A program made the position numbers and the translations under genes. Positions 1-7,772 of a stretch of DNA of 32,527 nt are shown piece by piece (position 1 is the stretch's first letter; the number at the start of each line of letters is the position of its first letter). This stretch comes from Carboxylicivirga sp. M1479 (GTDB lineage Bacteria; Bacteroidota; Bacteroidia; Bacteroidales; Marinilabiliaceae): the NCBI RefSeq assembly GCF_007097485.1, contig NZ_VKDE01000042.1, positions 1-32,527 on the forward strand, given 5' to 3'. A model generated the notes under the pieces. The model was not told the origin of the DNA. It searched no databases and saw only the letters and a list, made by a program, of their open reading frames with translations.

Positions 1-128
1 TGAAACTTAGATTTTATCTATCTGTTTATTAAAGTTAATGCAGCAGATGGAGCTTTTTGCCTAAGTTAAAAATCACGTTTGACTCCTAATTGGTTTTCTC
101 ATATTTAGGTATTCCACAAACTAACGAT
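1..128. repeat. Terminal inverted repeat, left copy
   Basis: These 128 bases match the reverse complement of 32399-32526 without a mismatch. Weaker similarity continues inward to about 151 (shared ATTTATTTTCATTT, offset by one base), so homology does not stop exactly where identity stops. No convincing reading frame crosses it. It is probably the edge of a longer dispersed repeat or insertion element whose body lies outside the window. The exact length is also what an assembler leaves when it breaks at a repeat. Confidence 0.9.
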
Positions 129-157
129 GTGTTTATATTTATTTTCATTTACTATAC

Positions 158-174
158 CTACCTGCTGCAGGTAG
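158..174. repeat. Short perfect palindrome
   Basis: CTACCTGC, a single T, then GCAGGTAG form an 8-bp inverted repeat in the spacer after the exonuclease gene. Short CTACCTGC/GCAGGTAG palindromes are common intergenic elements in Bacteroidetes. No T-tract follows on either strand, so it is a poor intrinsic terminator. Confidence 0.45.
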
Positions 175-239
175 ATGGAACTCGCCAAAATCAATCATAC
201 TCCTTTATGTGAAGCAATTCTCTTGGTTCGTTTTAACTA

Positions 240-1007
240 CTATTTATTGAAATTACGAAGTTTAATATTAGTCAATACTTTTTTCGTAAATAATGGGAAA
301 TCGCCGTTCATCATCCAACCATAGTAAGATGGATCTTTGCTTAATACGTCTTCTACACTTTTGCCTTTGTATTTACCAAAGTTGAACACTTCCTGCCCCT
401 TATCATTAAAGATGATGCGGCCAATAAAATCAGCATTTTTATTAAACGACGAAAAATCGTTCAGAAAGTCAACATCATTTTCAAGTTCGGTGTAACGATC
501 AAGTTGTGATTTTAACACCTCATAAGTGGCAGTTGTATCAGCTAATGCTGAGTGAGCATTTTCTAAATCTTTATCGCAATAGAATTTGTAGGCTGCTCCC
601 AATGTGCGCTTTTCCATCTTGTGAAAAATGGTTTGAACATCTACAAACTTGCGTTTTTTCATATCAAAATCCACATCAGCACGAATAAATTCTTCCGCTA
701 ATAGGGGTACATCAAATTTGTTAGAGTTAAACCCTGCTATATCGCAACCCTCTATTATTTTAGCAATCTTTTTACCCAACTCCTTAAAAGTGGGGGAGTC
801 TTTAACGTCTTCGTCGTAAATGCCATGTATTTCAGAAGTTACTTTTGGGATTGGCATTTCAGGATTTACTTTGTAGCAATATGACTCTTCAGAACCATCA
901 GGCTGAACTTTTAATAGTGCTATTTCAACTATTCGGTCTTTTGCAATGTTGATACCGGTTGTTTCTAAATCAAAAAATATAATAGGGTTTTTAAGATGAA
1001 GCTTCAT
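240..1007 (-). CDS. DnaQ-type 3'-5' exonuclease (DEDDh family)
   Basis: This 255-residue cytoplasmic protein matches the DnaQ/epsilon-type exonuclease superfamily, which removes nucleotides from 3' ends in proofreading or DNA/RNA trimming. Exo I is FFDLETTG (Asp13, Glu15), Exo II is GFNSNKFDVPLL (Asp99) and Exo III is HSALADT (His152, Asp157), giving a complete DEDDh set. The last 50 residues (FNFGKYKGKSVEDV... YYGWMM) form the small C-terminal domain found on many Bacteroidetes exonucleases of this type. There is no polymerase or helicase domain, so it is a stand-alone exonuclease rather than a polymerase subunit fusion. The ATG at 1007 is chosen because the frame's upstream TTG lies inside a -7 promoter element. 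The gene follows the PD40 gene on the same strand with a 72-base gap. Confidence 0.88.
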   Translation of the reverse strand: MKLHLKNPIIFFDLETTGINIAKDRIVEIALLKVQPDGSEESYCYKVNPEMPIPKVTSEIHGIYDEDVKDSPTFKELGKKIAKIIEGCDIAGFNSNKFDVPLLAEEFIRADVDFDMKKRKFVDVQTIFHKMEKRTLGAAYKFYCDKDLENAHSALADTTATYEVLKSQLDRYTELENDVDFLNDFSSFNKNADFIGRIIFNDKGQEVFNFGKYKGKSVEDVLSKDPSYYGWMMNGDFPLFTKKVLTNIKLRNFNK

Positions 1008-1037
1008 ATAATTTGTTTGTTTAAATGGATAAGTCAA

Positions 1038-1045
1038 CAAAAATA
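1038..1045 (-). promoter_or_regulatory. Putative -7 promoter element (TATTTTTG)
   Basis: TATTTTTG matches the Bacteroidetes primary-sigma consensus TAnnTTTG exactly. It sits about 30 bases before the exonuclease ATG, predicting a short leader of roughly 24 bases. No clear -33 TTG is visible at the expected distance, so this is a partial match. Confidence 0.4.
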
Positions 1046-1079
1046 GCTAAAACAGCCTTGTATCCTTACTTCTTAACAT

Positions 1080-2633
1080 TTATTTTGTGGCAATTTCTTC
1101 GATTTTAGGAAGTACTATTAAGCGAATACGGTCGGCTATCGATTCAAACTTATTATCAGGTACAACCAATTGATGCATTTTTGTTTCAATGCTAGGATGT
1201 TCAATGTGAATTTGGTAGGTGCCTGCCGTTAGTGCCATAATAAAATCAGCAGAATCAACATTAGCTTTGTAGCTACCTATGAGATTATCCAAGGTATCGG
1301 TAATGCTCACTGTGGGACTAAATGCTGGTATTTCTATTTTTCTGTTATTTTTAATGCGAATGTCGCACCTGAGTAATGCGTGATAAGGTTTCGTTTCGTT
1401 GAAAACCACTTTATAGATGTCATACTTACCCAAGCCTTCAGGACGAATTGCCGATACGTAGGCAAAACGATTGTCTTGAACCCATGAGATATTATAATTA
1501 TTGTAGGTGTCGTTTATGGGATAACCCATATTTATTGGTTGTGTCCACTCTTGATGAACAGCATCCCACTCGGCATAAAACAGGTCGTAGCCTCCCATCG
1601 ATTGCTCATTATCTGAAGAGAAGTAGAGACGCTTGCCATCACTTGATAAAACAGGGAAGTTCTCATTGGATTGCTCTGAATTAACTTTTCCTGGAAGTGG
1701 CCTTGCATCGCCCCAATTGCCCGTCGGTAGTTTTATTGAATAGTATAGATCGGTAGTTCCGTTTGCTGTTTCTGATGCAAAAAAAATGGTGTCTTTGCTT
1801 TCAGTCATCCAAACACCATATTCCGCTCCTTTGGCATCAAGTGGTGCGCCAAAATTATCCATGGGGTCAAAACGGTAATTTCCATTGTATGGAGCAAAAC
1901 CCATTGCTTCATCTCCATCTCTGTTATGAAAGGCAAATAGTTCACTGCCATCGGAAGCAATACCGGCCACCATTTCATCAAAAATTGAGTTTAATTGCGA
2001 GCCAATTGTTTTTCCCTTTTCAAAATCAAGTTTGTCCTTTTCACTAACGCAAATATTGTAATAATAAATGCCAGCGTAGCTGTTGTAGCGCTTGTCAGAT
2101 GAATAAAATAATTCTCGCTCTTGATTTGATACGTAGGGGCTTACCTCGTTACGTGTGGTATTAATGGTAGAGCCTAAATTGATAAATGACACATCCAAGG
2201 GTTGAGCGATTAACCGTTGTGCATTACGTATGTTGCTTTTAAGCGTGGATACTGTTTTTTGCAATTCAATATTATTCCCAACTTTAGTTTCTACTTTTAA
2301 AAGTACATCATTGGCTTGTTCCATTTGATGTGCGTGAAAAAGAGCTTTGGCCTTATTAATTTGTGCTTCGTAATCGTTGGGTCGTAATATTATTAGTTGG
2401 TCAATGTATGGTAAGGCCTCTTCCCGTAGCGTATTGTCGCTTATATAGCAGTCTATTATTTTTTTTAAGAGGTCTACATTGTCTTTGTCTTTTCGCCAAA
2501 CACGTATGTAATCTTTACGAGCTTTTTCGTAGTTGTAATATTTGTAATACTTGTCTGCCCTTTGCTCGTATTTCTGTCCGAAAGATACCTGAATGCAGAG
2601 CACTAACAGAAACAGGGTGTAATATTTTTTCAT
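1080..2633 (-). CDS. Secreted TPR and PD40 (WD40-like propeller) protein
   Basis: The 517-residue protein starts with a clear signal peptide, MKKYYTLFLLVLCIQVSFGQ. Residues about 20-140 are helical and TPR-like (repeated YY..YNYEKARKDYIRVWRKD pattern, followed by ALPYIDQL and ALFHAHQMEQAND). Residues about 155-425 hold PD40 beta-propeller blades, with cores such as LFYSSDK, FASETANGTTDLYY and LYFSSDN...GGYDLFYA. The tail is beta-rich and resembles a small carboxypeptidase-regulatory or PEGA-like domain (GTYQIHIEHP). This order resembles Bacteroidetes TPR-PD40-OmpA proteins such as PorE, but the OmpA peptidoglycan-binding domain is absent, so anchoring by that route is not expected. An upstream in-frame ATG at 2684 would add 17 residues before the signal peptide, so 2633 is preferred. 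The exact role is unknown; a periplasmic scaffold is an inference. Confidence 0.78.
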   Translation of the reverse strand: MKKYYTLFLLVLCIQVSFGQKYEQRADKYYKYYNYEKARKDYIRVWRKDKDNVDLLKKIIDCYISDNTLREEALPYIDQLIILRPNDYEAQINKAKALFHAHQMEQANDVLLKVETKVGNNIELQKTVSTLKSNIRNAQRLIAQPLDVSFINLGSTINTTRNEVSPYVSNQERELFYSSDKRYNSYAGIYYYNICVSEKDKLDFEKGKTIGSQLNSIFDEMVAGIASDGSELFAFHNRDGDEAMGFAPYNGNYRFDPMDNFGAPLDAKGAEYGVWMTESKDTIFFASETANGTTDLYYSIKLPTGNWGDARPLPGKVNSEQSNENFPVLSSDGKRLYFSSDNEQSMGGYDLFYAEWDAVHQEWTQPINMGYPINDTYNNYNISWVQDNRFAYVSAIRPEGLGKYDIYKVVFNETKPYHALLRCDIRIKNNRKIEIPAFSPTVSITDTLDNLIGSYKANVDSADFIMALTAGTYQIHIEHPSIETKMHQLVVPDNKFESIADRIRLIVLPKIEEIATK

Positions 2634-2803
2634 AGTGAGATTTGTTAACACTTTAAATAAAGCAAATTTTATGGAGTTGCCCATGTTTATTTTGATGAAT
2701 CTCAGGCTAATGGGGATAAGTTGTATTAATATTATAATTGTTATAAAGGCTGAACAAACATAATAGCAACTTGTTAAGCATTAATAGAAGTATACTTAAC
2801 ACT

Positions 2804-3547
2804 ATGAAAAGACGACATTTTTTAAGTTTAGTAGGCATGGGAGCCGCTGCTGCTTGTGCTCCAGGTACTAAAGGTGGCAACAAGAGTGAGTCCAATAAAA
2901 GCACCTTAAAAACCACACCTATTTCTGGTCATTTTTTTCCAGCATTGCCATATGAGTATAATGCACTTGAGCCTCATATCGACGCTGAAACCATGGAGAT
3001 ACATTACGATAAGCACCACCGTGGATATTTTAAGAAATTTACCGCTGCCATAGAGGGGAGTTCTCTGGAAACAACATCGATGCCTGCCATTTTTGCTGAG
3101 GTATCTAAGCATGGCATTGGTGTACGAAATAACGGAGGTGGGTATTACAACCATATGCTTTTTTGGGAAAGTTTGAGCGCTAATGGAGGCGAGCCATCGG
3201 CAAAATTATTAAGCCATATTATTAAAAATTTTAAGTCCTTAGATGGCTTTAAAGAGCAGTTTTTTAAAGCCGCAAAAACTCAATTTGGAAGTGGATGGGC
3301 TTGGCTTATTTTAGATGAACAAAAGAAATTGAAAATAGTATCAACGCCCAATCAGGATAACCCACTGATGGATATAGTTGCTGTAAGGGGTATTCCACTA
3401 TTAACAATAGATGTTTGGGAGCATGCTTATTATCTAAATTATCAGAACCTAAGAGGTGATTATATCAATGCTTTTTGGAATGTTGTTAATTGGAATGTTG
3501 TTAGTAAGCGATTAGAAAAAGCATTAAAAGGTGAATGGGTAGGATAG
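2804..3547 (+). CDS. Exported lipoprotein-type superoxide dismutase, Mn-like
   Basis: The 247-residue protein converts superoxide to O2 and H2O2. The Fe/Mn SOD fold is clear: metal ligands are His67 (MEIHYDKHH), His117 (YYNHMLFW), Asp203 and His207 (DVWEHAYY). Two discriminating positions look manganese-type: Gly113 in the NNGGGYYNH segment and Gln184 in STPNQDNPLM, where iron enzymes usually carry Gln and Ala. Unusually for the family it begins with MKRRHFLSLVGMGAAAAC, a twin-arginine-like n-region, a hydrophobic core and a lipobox ending at Cys18. It is therefore predicted to be exported and lipid-anchored rather than cytoplasmic. About 20 Ser/Lys/Gly-rich residues link the Cys to the enzyme. 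The ATG at 2804 is chosen because it starts the signal sequence directly. Confidence 0.9.
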   Translation: MKRRHFLSLVGMGAAAACAPGTKGGNKSESNKSTLKTTPISGHFFPALPYEYNALEPHIDAETMEIHYDKHHRGYFKKFTAAIEGSSLETTSMPAIFAEVSKHGIGVRNNGGGYYNHMLFWESLSANGGEPSAKLLSHIIKNFKSLDGFKEQFFKAAKTQFGSGWAWLILDEQKKLKIVSTPNQDNPLMDIVAVRGIPLLTIDVWEHAYYLNYQNLRGDYINAFWNVVNWNVVSKRLEKALKGEWVG

Positions 3548-3568
3548 TATAAACGACATCCTTATATT

Positions 3569-3598
3569 AAAAGCTCTTTTTTGATAAAAAGGGCTTTT
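3569..3598 (+). terminator. Intrinsic terminator after the SOD gene
   Basis: Arms 3569-3581 and 3586-3598 pair over 13 bp with one G-U, around a 4-base loop (AAAAGCTCTTTTT / AAAAAGGGCTTTT). The right arm ends in a T run. It lies 21 bases after the SOD stop codon. Confidence 0.75.
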
Positions 3599-3624
3599 GT
3601 ATTTTTATGATTTAATATTAGCAT

Positions 3625-4194
3625 ATGAGAAAGGTTTTAATCGTTTATGCACACCCTTTAGAAGAAAAATCTAAGGTTAATCGTTCGCTTATTGAAGGGG
3701 TTCGTGAGATGGATGGTGTCACGGTCAATAATTTATACGAGAATTACCCCGATTTTTTTATCGATGTAAAGCATGAACAAGAGTTATTGCTTGCTCATGA
3801 TGTTATTATTTGGCATCATCCTTTATACTGGTATAGTGCACCTGCCTTGTTGAAAGAGTGGTTTGATTTGGTGTTGGAACATGGTTTTGCCTATGGTCAG
3901 CAAGGAGATTCATTAGCTGGCAAATGGGCTTTAAATTGTGTAACCACAGGAGGTGGCGAATCGAGTTATCAAACAAGCGGGATCAATCGGTTTTCAATAG
4001 AGCAGTTTTTACTACCATATAACCAATCGGCGCATTTGTGTAAAATGCACTACCTGCCGCCATTTGTAATTCACGGTGTTCACTTGTTGGGGAAGCTCGA
4101 TGTAAATGAACAGCAAGCACGTTACCGACAGTTTATTAGGCTGTTGTGTGATGAGTCGAATGATTTTCAGATGATTAATAAAGGTAATTATTAG
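3625..4194 (+). CDS. kefG: KefG/KefF-like NAD(P)H:quinone oxidoreductase
   Basis: The 189-residue protein has a flavodoxin-like fold (NQO1/KefF/KefG family) that binds FMN or FAD and reduces quinones or electrophiles with NAD(P)H. Family motifs are VLIVYAHPLEEKSKVNRSL at the N-terminus, a central IIWHHPLYWYSAPALLKEWFD segment and a CVTTGGGE loop at about residues 110-120. In enterobacteria KefF and KefG are cytoplasmic accessory proteins required for full activity of KefC and KefB. Here the next gene, 61 bases downstream on the same strand, encodes exactly such an antiporter, which supports the assignment. The start lies only 26 bases after the SOD terminator, so any own promoter must overlap that hairpin. 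KefF versus KefG cannot be separated from sequence alone. Confidence 0.85.
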   Translation: MRKVLIVYAHPLEEKSKVNRSLIEGVREMDGVTVNNLYENYPDFFIDVKHEQELLLAHDVIIWHHPLYWYSAPALLKEWFDLVLEHGFAYGQQGDSLAGKWALNCVTTGGGESSYQTSGINRFSIEQFLLPYNQSAHLCKMHYLPPFVIHGVHLLGKLDVNEQQARYRQFIRLLCDESNDFQMINKGNY

Positions 4195-4255
4195 GCAGTT
4201 TTAAAAATAGGCTGGTAATTATAAATGAATAGAACAATATATCAATAGATAAGCG

Positions 4256-6151
4256 ATGCATTTAGATGAAGTTTTTTTCAAAATAGTAATATACTTATTG
4301 GCCGCTGTAATATCTGTTCCAATTGCTAAGAAACTAGGTTTAGGCTCAGTTTTAGGATACTTAATTGCGGGCATTGTTATTGGCCCTTTTGTTCTAGAAT
4401 TGGTTGGCGACGACGGAGAGGGCGTCATGCACATTGCTGAATTTGGTGTTGTGATCATGCTTTTTATAGTTGGATTAGAGTTGCATCCAAGTATGCTGTG
4501 GCGTATGAAACGTTTGATTTTTGGTTTGGGTGGACTGCAAATTGGAATCACGGCGTTAATCTTTTCATTAATTACTGCTTTCTTCTGGCTGAATACTGCT
4601 CAATCTATCACAACGGGATTGATTTTGGCATTATCCTCTACCGCCATTGTTTTGCAAACGCTCTCAGAAAAGGGGATGCTTCAAACGAGAGGAGGGCGAC
4701 ATAGTTTTGCTGTGCTTTTAATGCAGGATATCTCTGTTGTACCCATTTTTGCTATAGTCGCTTTGTTGGCTAATCAAGTAATTGTTAATCCTGTTGAAGC
4801 AGGAGTGGTTGATGAGGTAGCCCAAAGTGGTTGGATACAATTGTTATTAATTATAGGTGCTGTTTCAATTATCATTGTTGGGGGGCGTTATTTAGCTCAT
4901 TATGTTTTTAAATTAATAGCAGAAACAGGATTGCGTGAGTTGTTTACCGCCACCGCTCTTTTATTAGTAATAGGCATTGCTGTTTTTATGGATGCTGTTG
5001 GATTATCACCAGCTTTAGGAACCTTTTTAGCCGGTGTGGTGTTAGCAAATAGCGAATACAGGTATGAACTTGAGGATAATTTGGAGCCTTTTAAAGGATT
5101 GCTTCTCGGCGTGTTTTTTATTTCGGTAGGGGCTAGTATCAATTTCAATCTGCTTTTTAATAACTGGCAATTAATCATGGTCATACTTAGTATTGTGGTG
5201 GGGGTTAAGTTGCTAGTGCTTTATGTGCTTGGTCGTTTGTTTAAGCTCGAAAAGTCGCATAACATGTTGTTTGCGTTTAGTTTAGCGCAAGCAGGGGAGT
5301 TTGGATTCGTTTTAATTTCTTTTGCATCTCAAAGTGCCATATATGATGAGTTTACATCAGGTGTTTTACTTATAGTTGTTGCCTTATCCATGTTGATTAC
5401 ACCTGTTTTATTTATTGTTAATGAGCAATTAATACAACCTCGTTTTAGTAAAGGACAACAAGAACAAGCAGATGCTGTTGAGGAAAATGGACATCCTGTT
5501 ATAATAGCTGGTTATGGTCGTTTGGGTCAGGTTCTGGGGCGATTTTTAAATGCCAATGGTGTTAAATTAAATATCATTGATAATAACCCGCATAATATAC
5601 AGTATCTCAAAAAGTTTGGCTATAAAGTGTATTATGGTGATATGACGCGTAAGGATATGTTAGAAGCGGCTGGTGCCAATACGGCTAAAGCCATGGTTAT
5701 TGCTATGAGTGAACGCCATCAGATTGATAAATTAGTTGATTTAGCGCAAAAACATTATCCTCATTTAAAGTTAATAGTTAGGGCTGAGGATGTGGCGCAC
5801 GACCTAATTCTTCAAAATAAAGGGGTAACAGGCCATCGGCAAGCTATATTTGATTCTGCCATACATCTTGGTGCTGATGCTTTGCAAGCTATTGGAGTGA
5901 GTCGTCATCAGAGTTATCGTTCGGCTTTGACTTTTAAGCACCTGGATAAACGATTTATGAAGAATTTGCAACAGCGTTATAATAAAGAAGATCCGCATTT
6001 TATGTTAGAGACAAGAAAGTTCTCTGAGCATTTAGAAAATATTCTGTTGCTTCAACAAAAACAGCCTTATCGTGAAATGGATTGTGCATGGGATACGGAA
6101 GCTCTCATTGAAGAAGCTAAGTCTAATGAAAATGACAATGAAGTGAATTAA
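4256..6151 (+). CDS. kefB: Monovalent cation:proton antiporter-2, KefB/KefC type
   Basis: The 631-residue inner-membrane protein has two parts. Residues about 1-395 are a Na+/H+-exchanger (CPA2) domain with about a dozen membrane segments, including the conserved GLILALSSTAIVLQ and LSPALGTFLAGVVLANSEYRYELE regions. Residues about 415-535 are a cytosolic RCK/TrkA-N domain with a Rossmann dinucleotide motif, VIIAGYGRLGQVLGRFL. A C-terminal extension of roughly 95 residues follows. Kef systems release K+ in exchange for protons when electrophiles form glutathione adducts, acidifying the cell as protection. The adjacent kefG-like gene strengthens the call. Many Bacteroidetes lack glutathione, so the gating ligand here is uncertain. 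Length is close to that of E. coli KefB/KefC. Confidence 0.88.
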   Translation: MHLDEVFFKIVIYLLAAVISVPIAKKLGLGSVLGYLIAGIVIGPFVLELVGDDGEGVMHIAEFGVVIMLFIVGLELHPSMLWRMKRLIFGLGGLQIGITALIFSLITAFFWLNTAQSITTGLILALSSTAIVLQTLSEKGMLQTRGGRHSFAVLLMQDISVVPIFAIVALLANQVIVNPVEAGVVDEVAQSGWIQLLLIIGAVSIIIVGGRYLAHYVFKLIAETGLRELFTATALLLVIGIAVFMDAVGLSPALGTFLAGVVLANSEYRYELEDNLEPFKGLLLGVFFISVGASINFNLLFNNWQLIMVILSIVVGVKLLVLYVLGRLFKLEKSHNMLFAFSLAQAGEFGFVLISFASQSAIYDEFTSGVLLIVVALSMLITPVLFIVNEQLIQPRFSKGQQEQADAVEENGHPVIIAGYGRLGQVLGRFLNANGVKLNIIDNNPHNIQYLKKFGYKVYYGDMTRKDMLEAAGANTAKAMVIAMSERHQIDKLVDLAQKHYPHLKLIVRAEDVAHDLILQNKGVTGHRQAIFDSAIHLGADALQAIGVSRHQSYRSALTFKHLDKRFMKNLQQRYNKEDPHFMLETRKFSEHLENILLLQQKQPYREMDCAWDTEALIEEAKSNENDNEVN

Positions 6152-6213
6152 AAAGAGCTATTAACTATTTTGGTATGCTTCTTGCTAATTTCTGACCGAG
6201 AAAAAAGAAGCGT

Positions 6214-6330
6214 ATGGAGCGAAGGGATGAAATTAAGGTTTGGAAAAGTGTAGTTATAGATCTTTTATTGATGTTTGCTATTTCCTTTTTAGGAGCTTTG
6301 CTATTATATATTACTTTAATCAATAGTTAA
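6214..6330 (+). CDS. Putative 38-residue single-pass membrane peptide
   Basis: ATG to TAA encodes a 38-residue peptide with a charged start (MERRDEIKVWK) and one hydrophobic helix (SVVIDLLLMFAISFLGALLLYITLI). It begins 62 bases after the antiporter stop on the same strand and ends 10 bases before the bidirectional terminator, so it would be the last gene of the kef transcript. No Shine-Dalgarno is visible, as is usual in this group. I do not recognise a family. It could be a small regulator or stabiliser of the antiporter, or a chance frame. Confidence 0.4.
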   Translation: MERRDEIKVWKSVVIDLLLMFAISFLGALLLYITLINS

Positions 6331-6340
6331 CTATAACTAC

Positions 6341-6394
6341 ATAACAAATAAACAAAAAGGGACTCATGCGAGTCCCTTTTTGTTTATTTGTTAT
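6341..6394. terminator. Bidirectional terminator with a 25-bp stem
   Basis: Arms 6341-6365 and 6370-6394 are perfectly complementary over 25 bases around an ATGC loop. The GC-rich core is GGGACTC/GAGTCCC, flanked by AAAAA and TTTTT so that it works on both strands. The right arm overlaps the stop codon of the convergent DUF418 gene (6384-6386), so its last codons are part of the hairpin. Confidence 0.85.
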
Positions 6395-7550
6395 GAATCC
6401 AAGTTAGTTTATGCCAAATGCTCTCTAAAGGGCCGTGTTTATATTTTTTAGCCCACCAATGACAAAAGGCTGCCGTGGCAATTGTCATCACAATAGCAAT
6501 GATAAAGCTATATGTGGCTCCTGTATACTGATATAGTGCTAAGCCATAGCCATAATAAAGACTAGATCCGATAATTGATTGCATAACGTAGTTGCTAAGA
6601 CTCATCTTACCTAAAGGAACAAAGAACTGAAGAACTTTATTAAAACTTGCCTTTTGGAATAATAGGGTAATACCTGAAACCCAAACCAGCATCAATGCAA
6701 TGTCTGACCATGGATTGAATAAGGTGGTAGCAGATCGTTCAATGGCAGCACTTTCAATCCAAATGGGTAAGGCTAATCTGATGGGGTAGCATATGGCAAA
6801 AGCTAGTGCGGATAGGATTAAAACTTTTTTCCAAAACTTATTGGTAGTTTCAGATGCAAGGAATAATTGTTTTCTACCTGCCATTAAACCGAAAATGAAC
6901 ATGGCGAATATGATAAAGAAGCGTCCATTTTCCCAGTTCCATAATAAAACTGCTTTTTTACCATTGGTAATATTACCAATCATTGTATCTATCATCGATC
7001 CATTTGGTATATACTCTTGCATAATACCAAAGTAGGTCCAGGAAACAGGATTGGCTATTTCCATGTTGGGTGATTGAATTGCTTTGAAAAGACCATACCA
7101 TTCTAAAGGTTGGAGAAGCATGAAAATAGCAATTGCCAGTAGGGCTTTGTTGCTTAATTTAGCGATAGGGATCAATAGAAATCCGATTGCAGCATATATG
7201 GTGAGAATGTCGCCTTGGAAAAACAGTGAGTTCAACATGCCAAAGCCAAAAAGTAGCAATAAGCGCCAGGCGAATCTTCCTCTAAAATCTTTTCCTTTTA
7301 ATGCTTGATTATTGGTTTGTATGAAAAATGTAAGGCCAAATAGCATGGCAAATATTGAGTAAGACTTACTGGCAAATAAGAAAAACAATGTATCCCATAC
7401 GCCTTTGTCGAGTTTAACCATCCATTCGGGTAGGTGCGGTGGTAAAAAATAAAAATCGAAATGTTCAAGGTTATGCAAAAGCATGATGGCTACAATTGCA
7501 AATCCACGCAAAGCGTCAATAACATACAAGCGTTGTGTGTTTGAGTTCAT
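6384..7550 (-). CDS. DUF418 domain integral membrane protein
   Basis: The 388-residue inner-membrane protein belongs to the DUF418/YeiB-like family. It opens with RLYVIDALRGFAIVAIMLLHN, the typical first segment of this family and of related acyltransferase-like membrane proteins. About ten hydrophobic segments follow. The C-terminal third carries the DUF418 domain (PLGKMSLSNYVMQSIIGSSLYYGYGLALY... CHWWAKKYKHGPLESIWHKLTW). No biochemical function is firmly established; roles in transport or envelope modification have been suggested for relatives. The gene stands alone: it converges with the kef operon and is separated from tpiA upstream by a terminator. The stop codon lies inside the shared terminator stem. 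Confidence 0.85.
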   Translation of the reverse strand: MNSNTQRLYVIDALRGFAIVAIMLLHNLEHFDFYFLPPHLPEWMVKLDKGVWDTLFFLFASKSYSIFAMLFGLTFFIQTNNQALKGKDFRGRFAWRLLLLFGFGMLNSLFFQGDILTIYAAIGFLLIPIAKLSNKALLAIAIFMLLQPLEWYGLFKAIQSPNMEIANPVSWTYFGIMQEYIPNGSMIDTMIGNITNGKKAVLLWNWENGRFFIIFAMFIFGLMAGRKQLFLASETTNKFWKKVLILSALAFAICYPIRLALPIWIESAAIERSATTLFNPWSDIALMLVWVSGITLLFQKASFNKVLQFFVPLGKMSLSNYVMQSIIGSSLYYGYGLALYQYTGATYSFIIAIVMTIATAAFCHWWAKKYKHGPLESIWHKLTWIHNK

Positions 7551-7702
7551 AGTTGTTTAGTTTGTGTAATGATTTAGACCATAAACGTAATAAAACGAAA
7601 CTACATCATCAGCATAAAAGCTTGTTTTTCCTATTGTTGATTCAAAAAAAAATAGTGGTTTAATCCACTGCTTGTACGACTTTAATCGTTTTTGTATTAG
7701 CA

Positions 7703-7731
7703 CAAAAAAAAAAGATCGCCCAGGGGCGATC
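7703..7731 (-). terminator. Intrinsic terminator after tpiA
   Basis: GATCGCCC (7714-7721) and GGGCGATC (7724-7731) form an 8-bp GC-rich stem around a 2-base loop; the real loop is probably wider. On the minus strand an uninterrupted T tract (7713 down to 7703) follows. It lies about 40 bases after the tpiA stop and closes the DUF1599-DoxX-tpiA operon. Confidence 0.85.
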
Positions 7732-7772
7732 TTTTCATCTGAAAAACTACTTTGAGTATAATTCTACTCTAT

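Noticed and set aside
1-128. Coding end of a transposase in the terminal repeat
   Set aside because: All frames are interrupted within about 25 codons and no transposase motif is visible in 128 bases. The repeat could still flank a mobile element, but that cannot be seen here.
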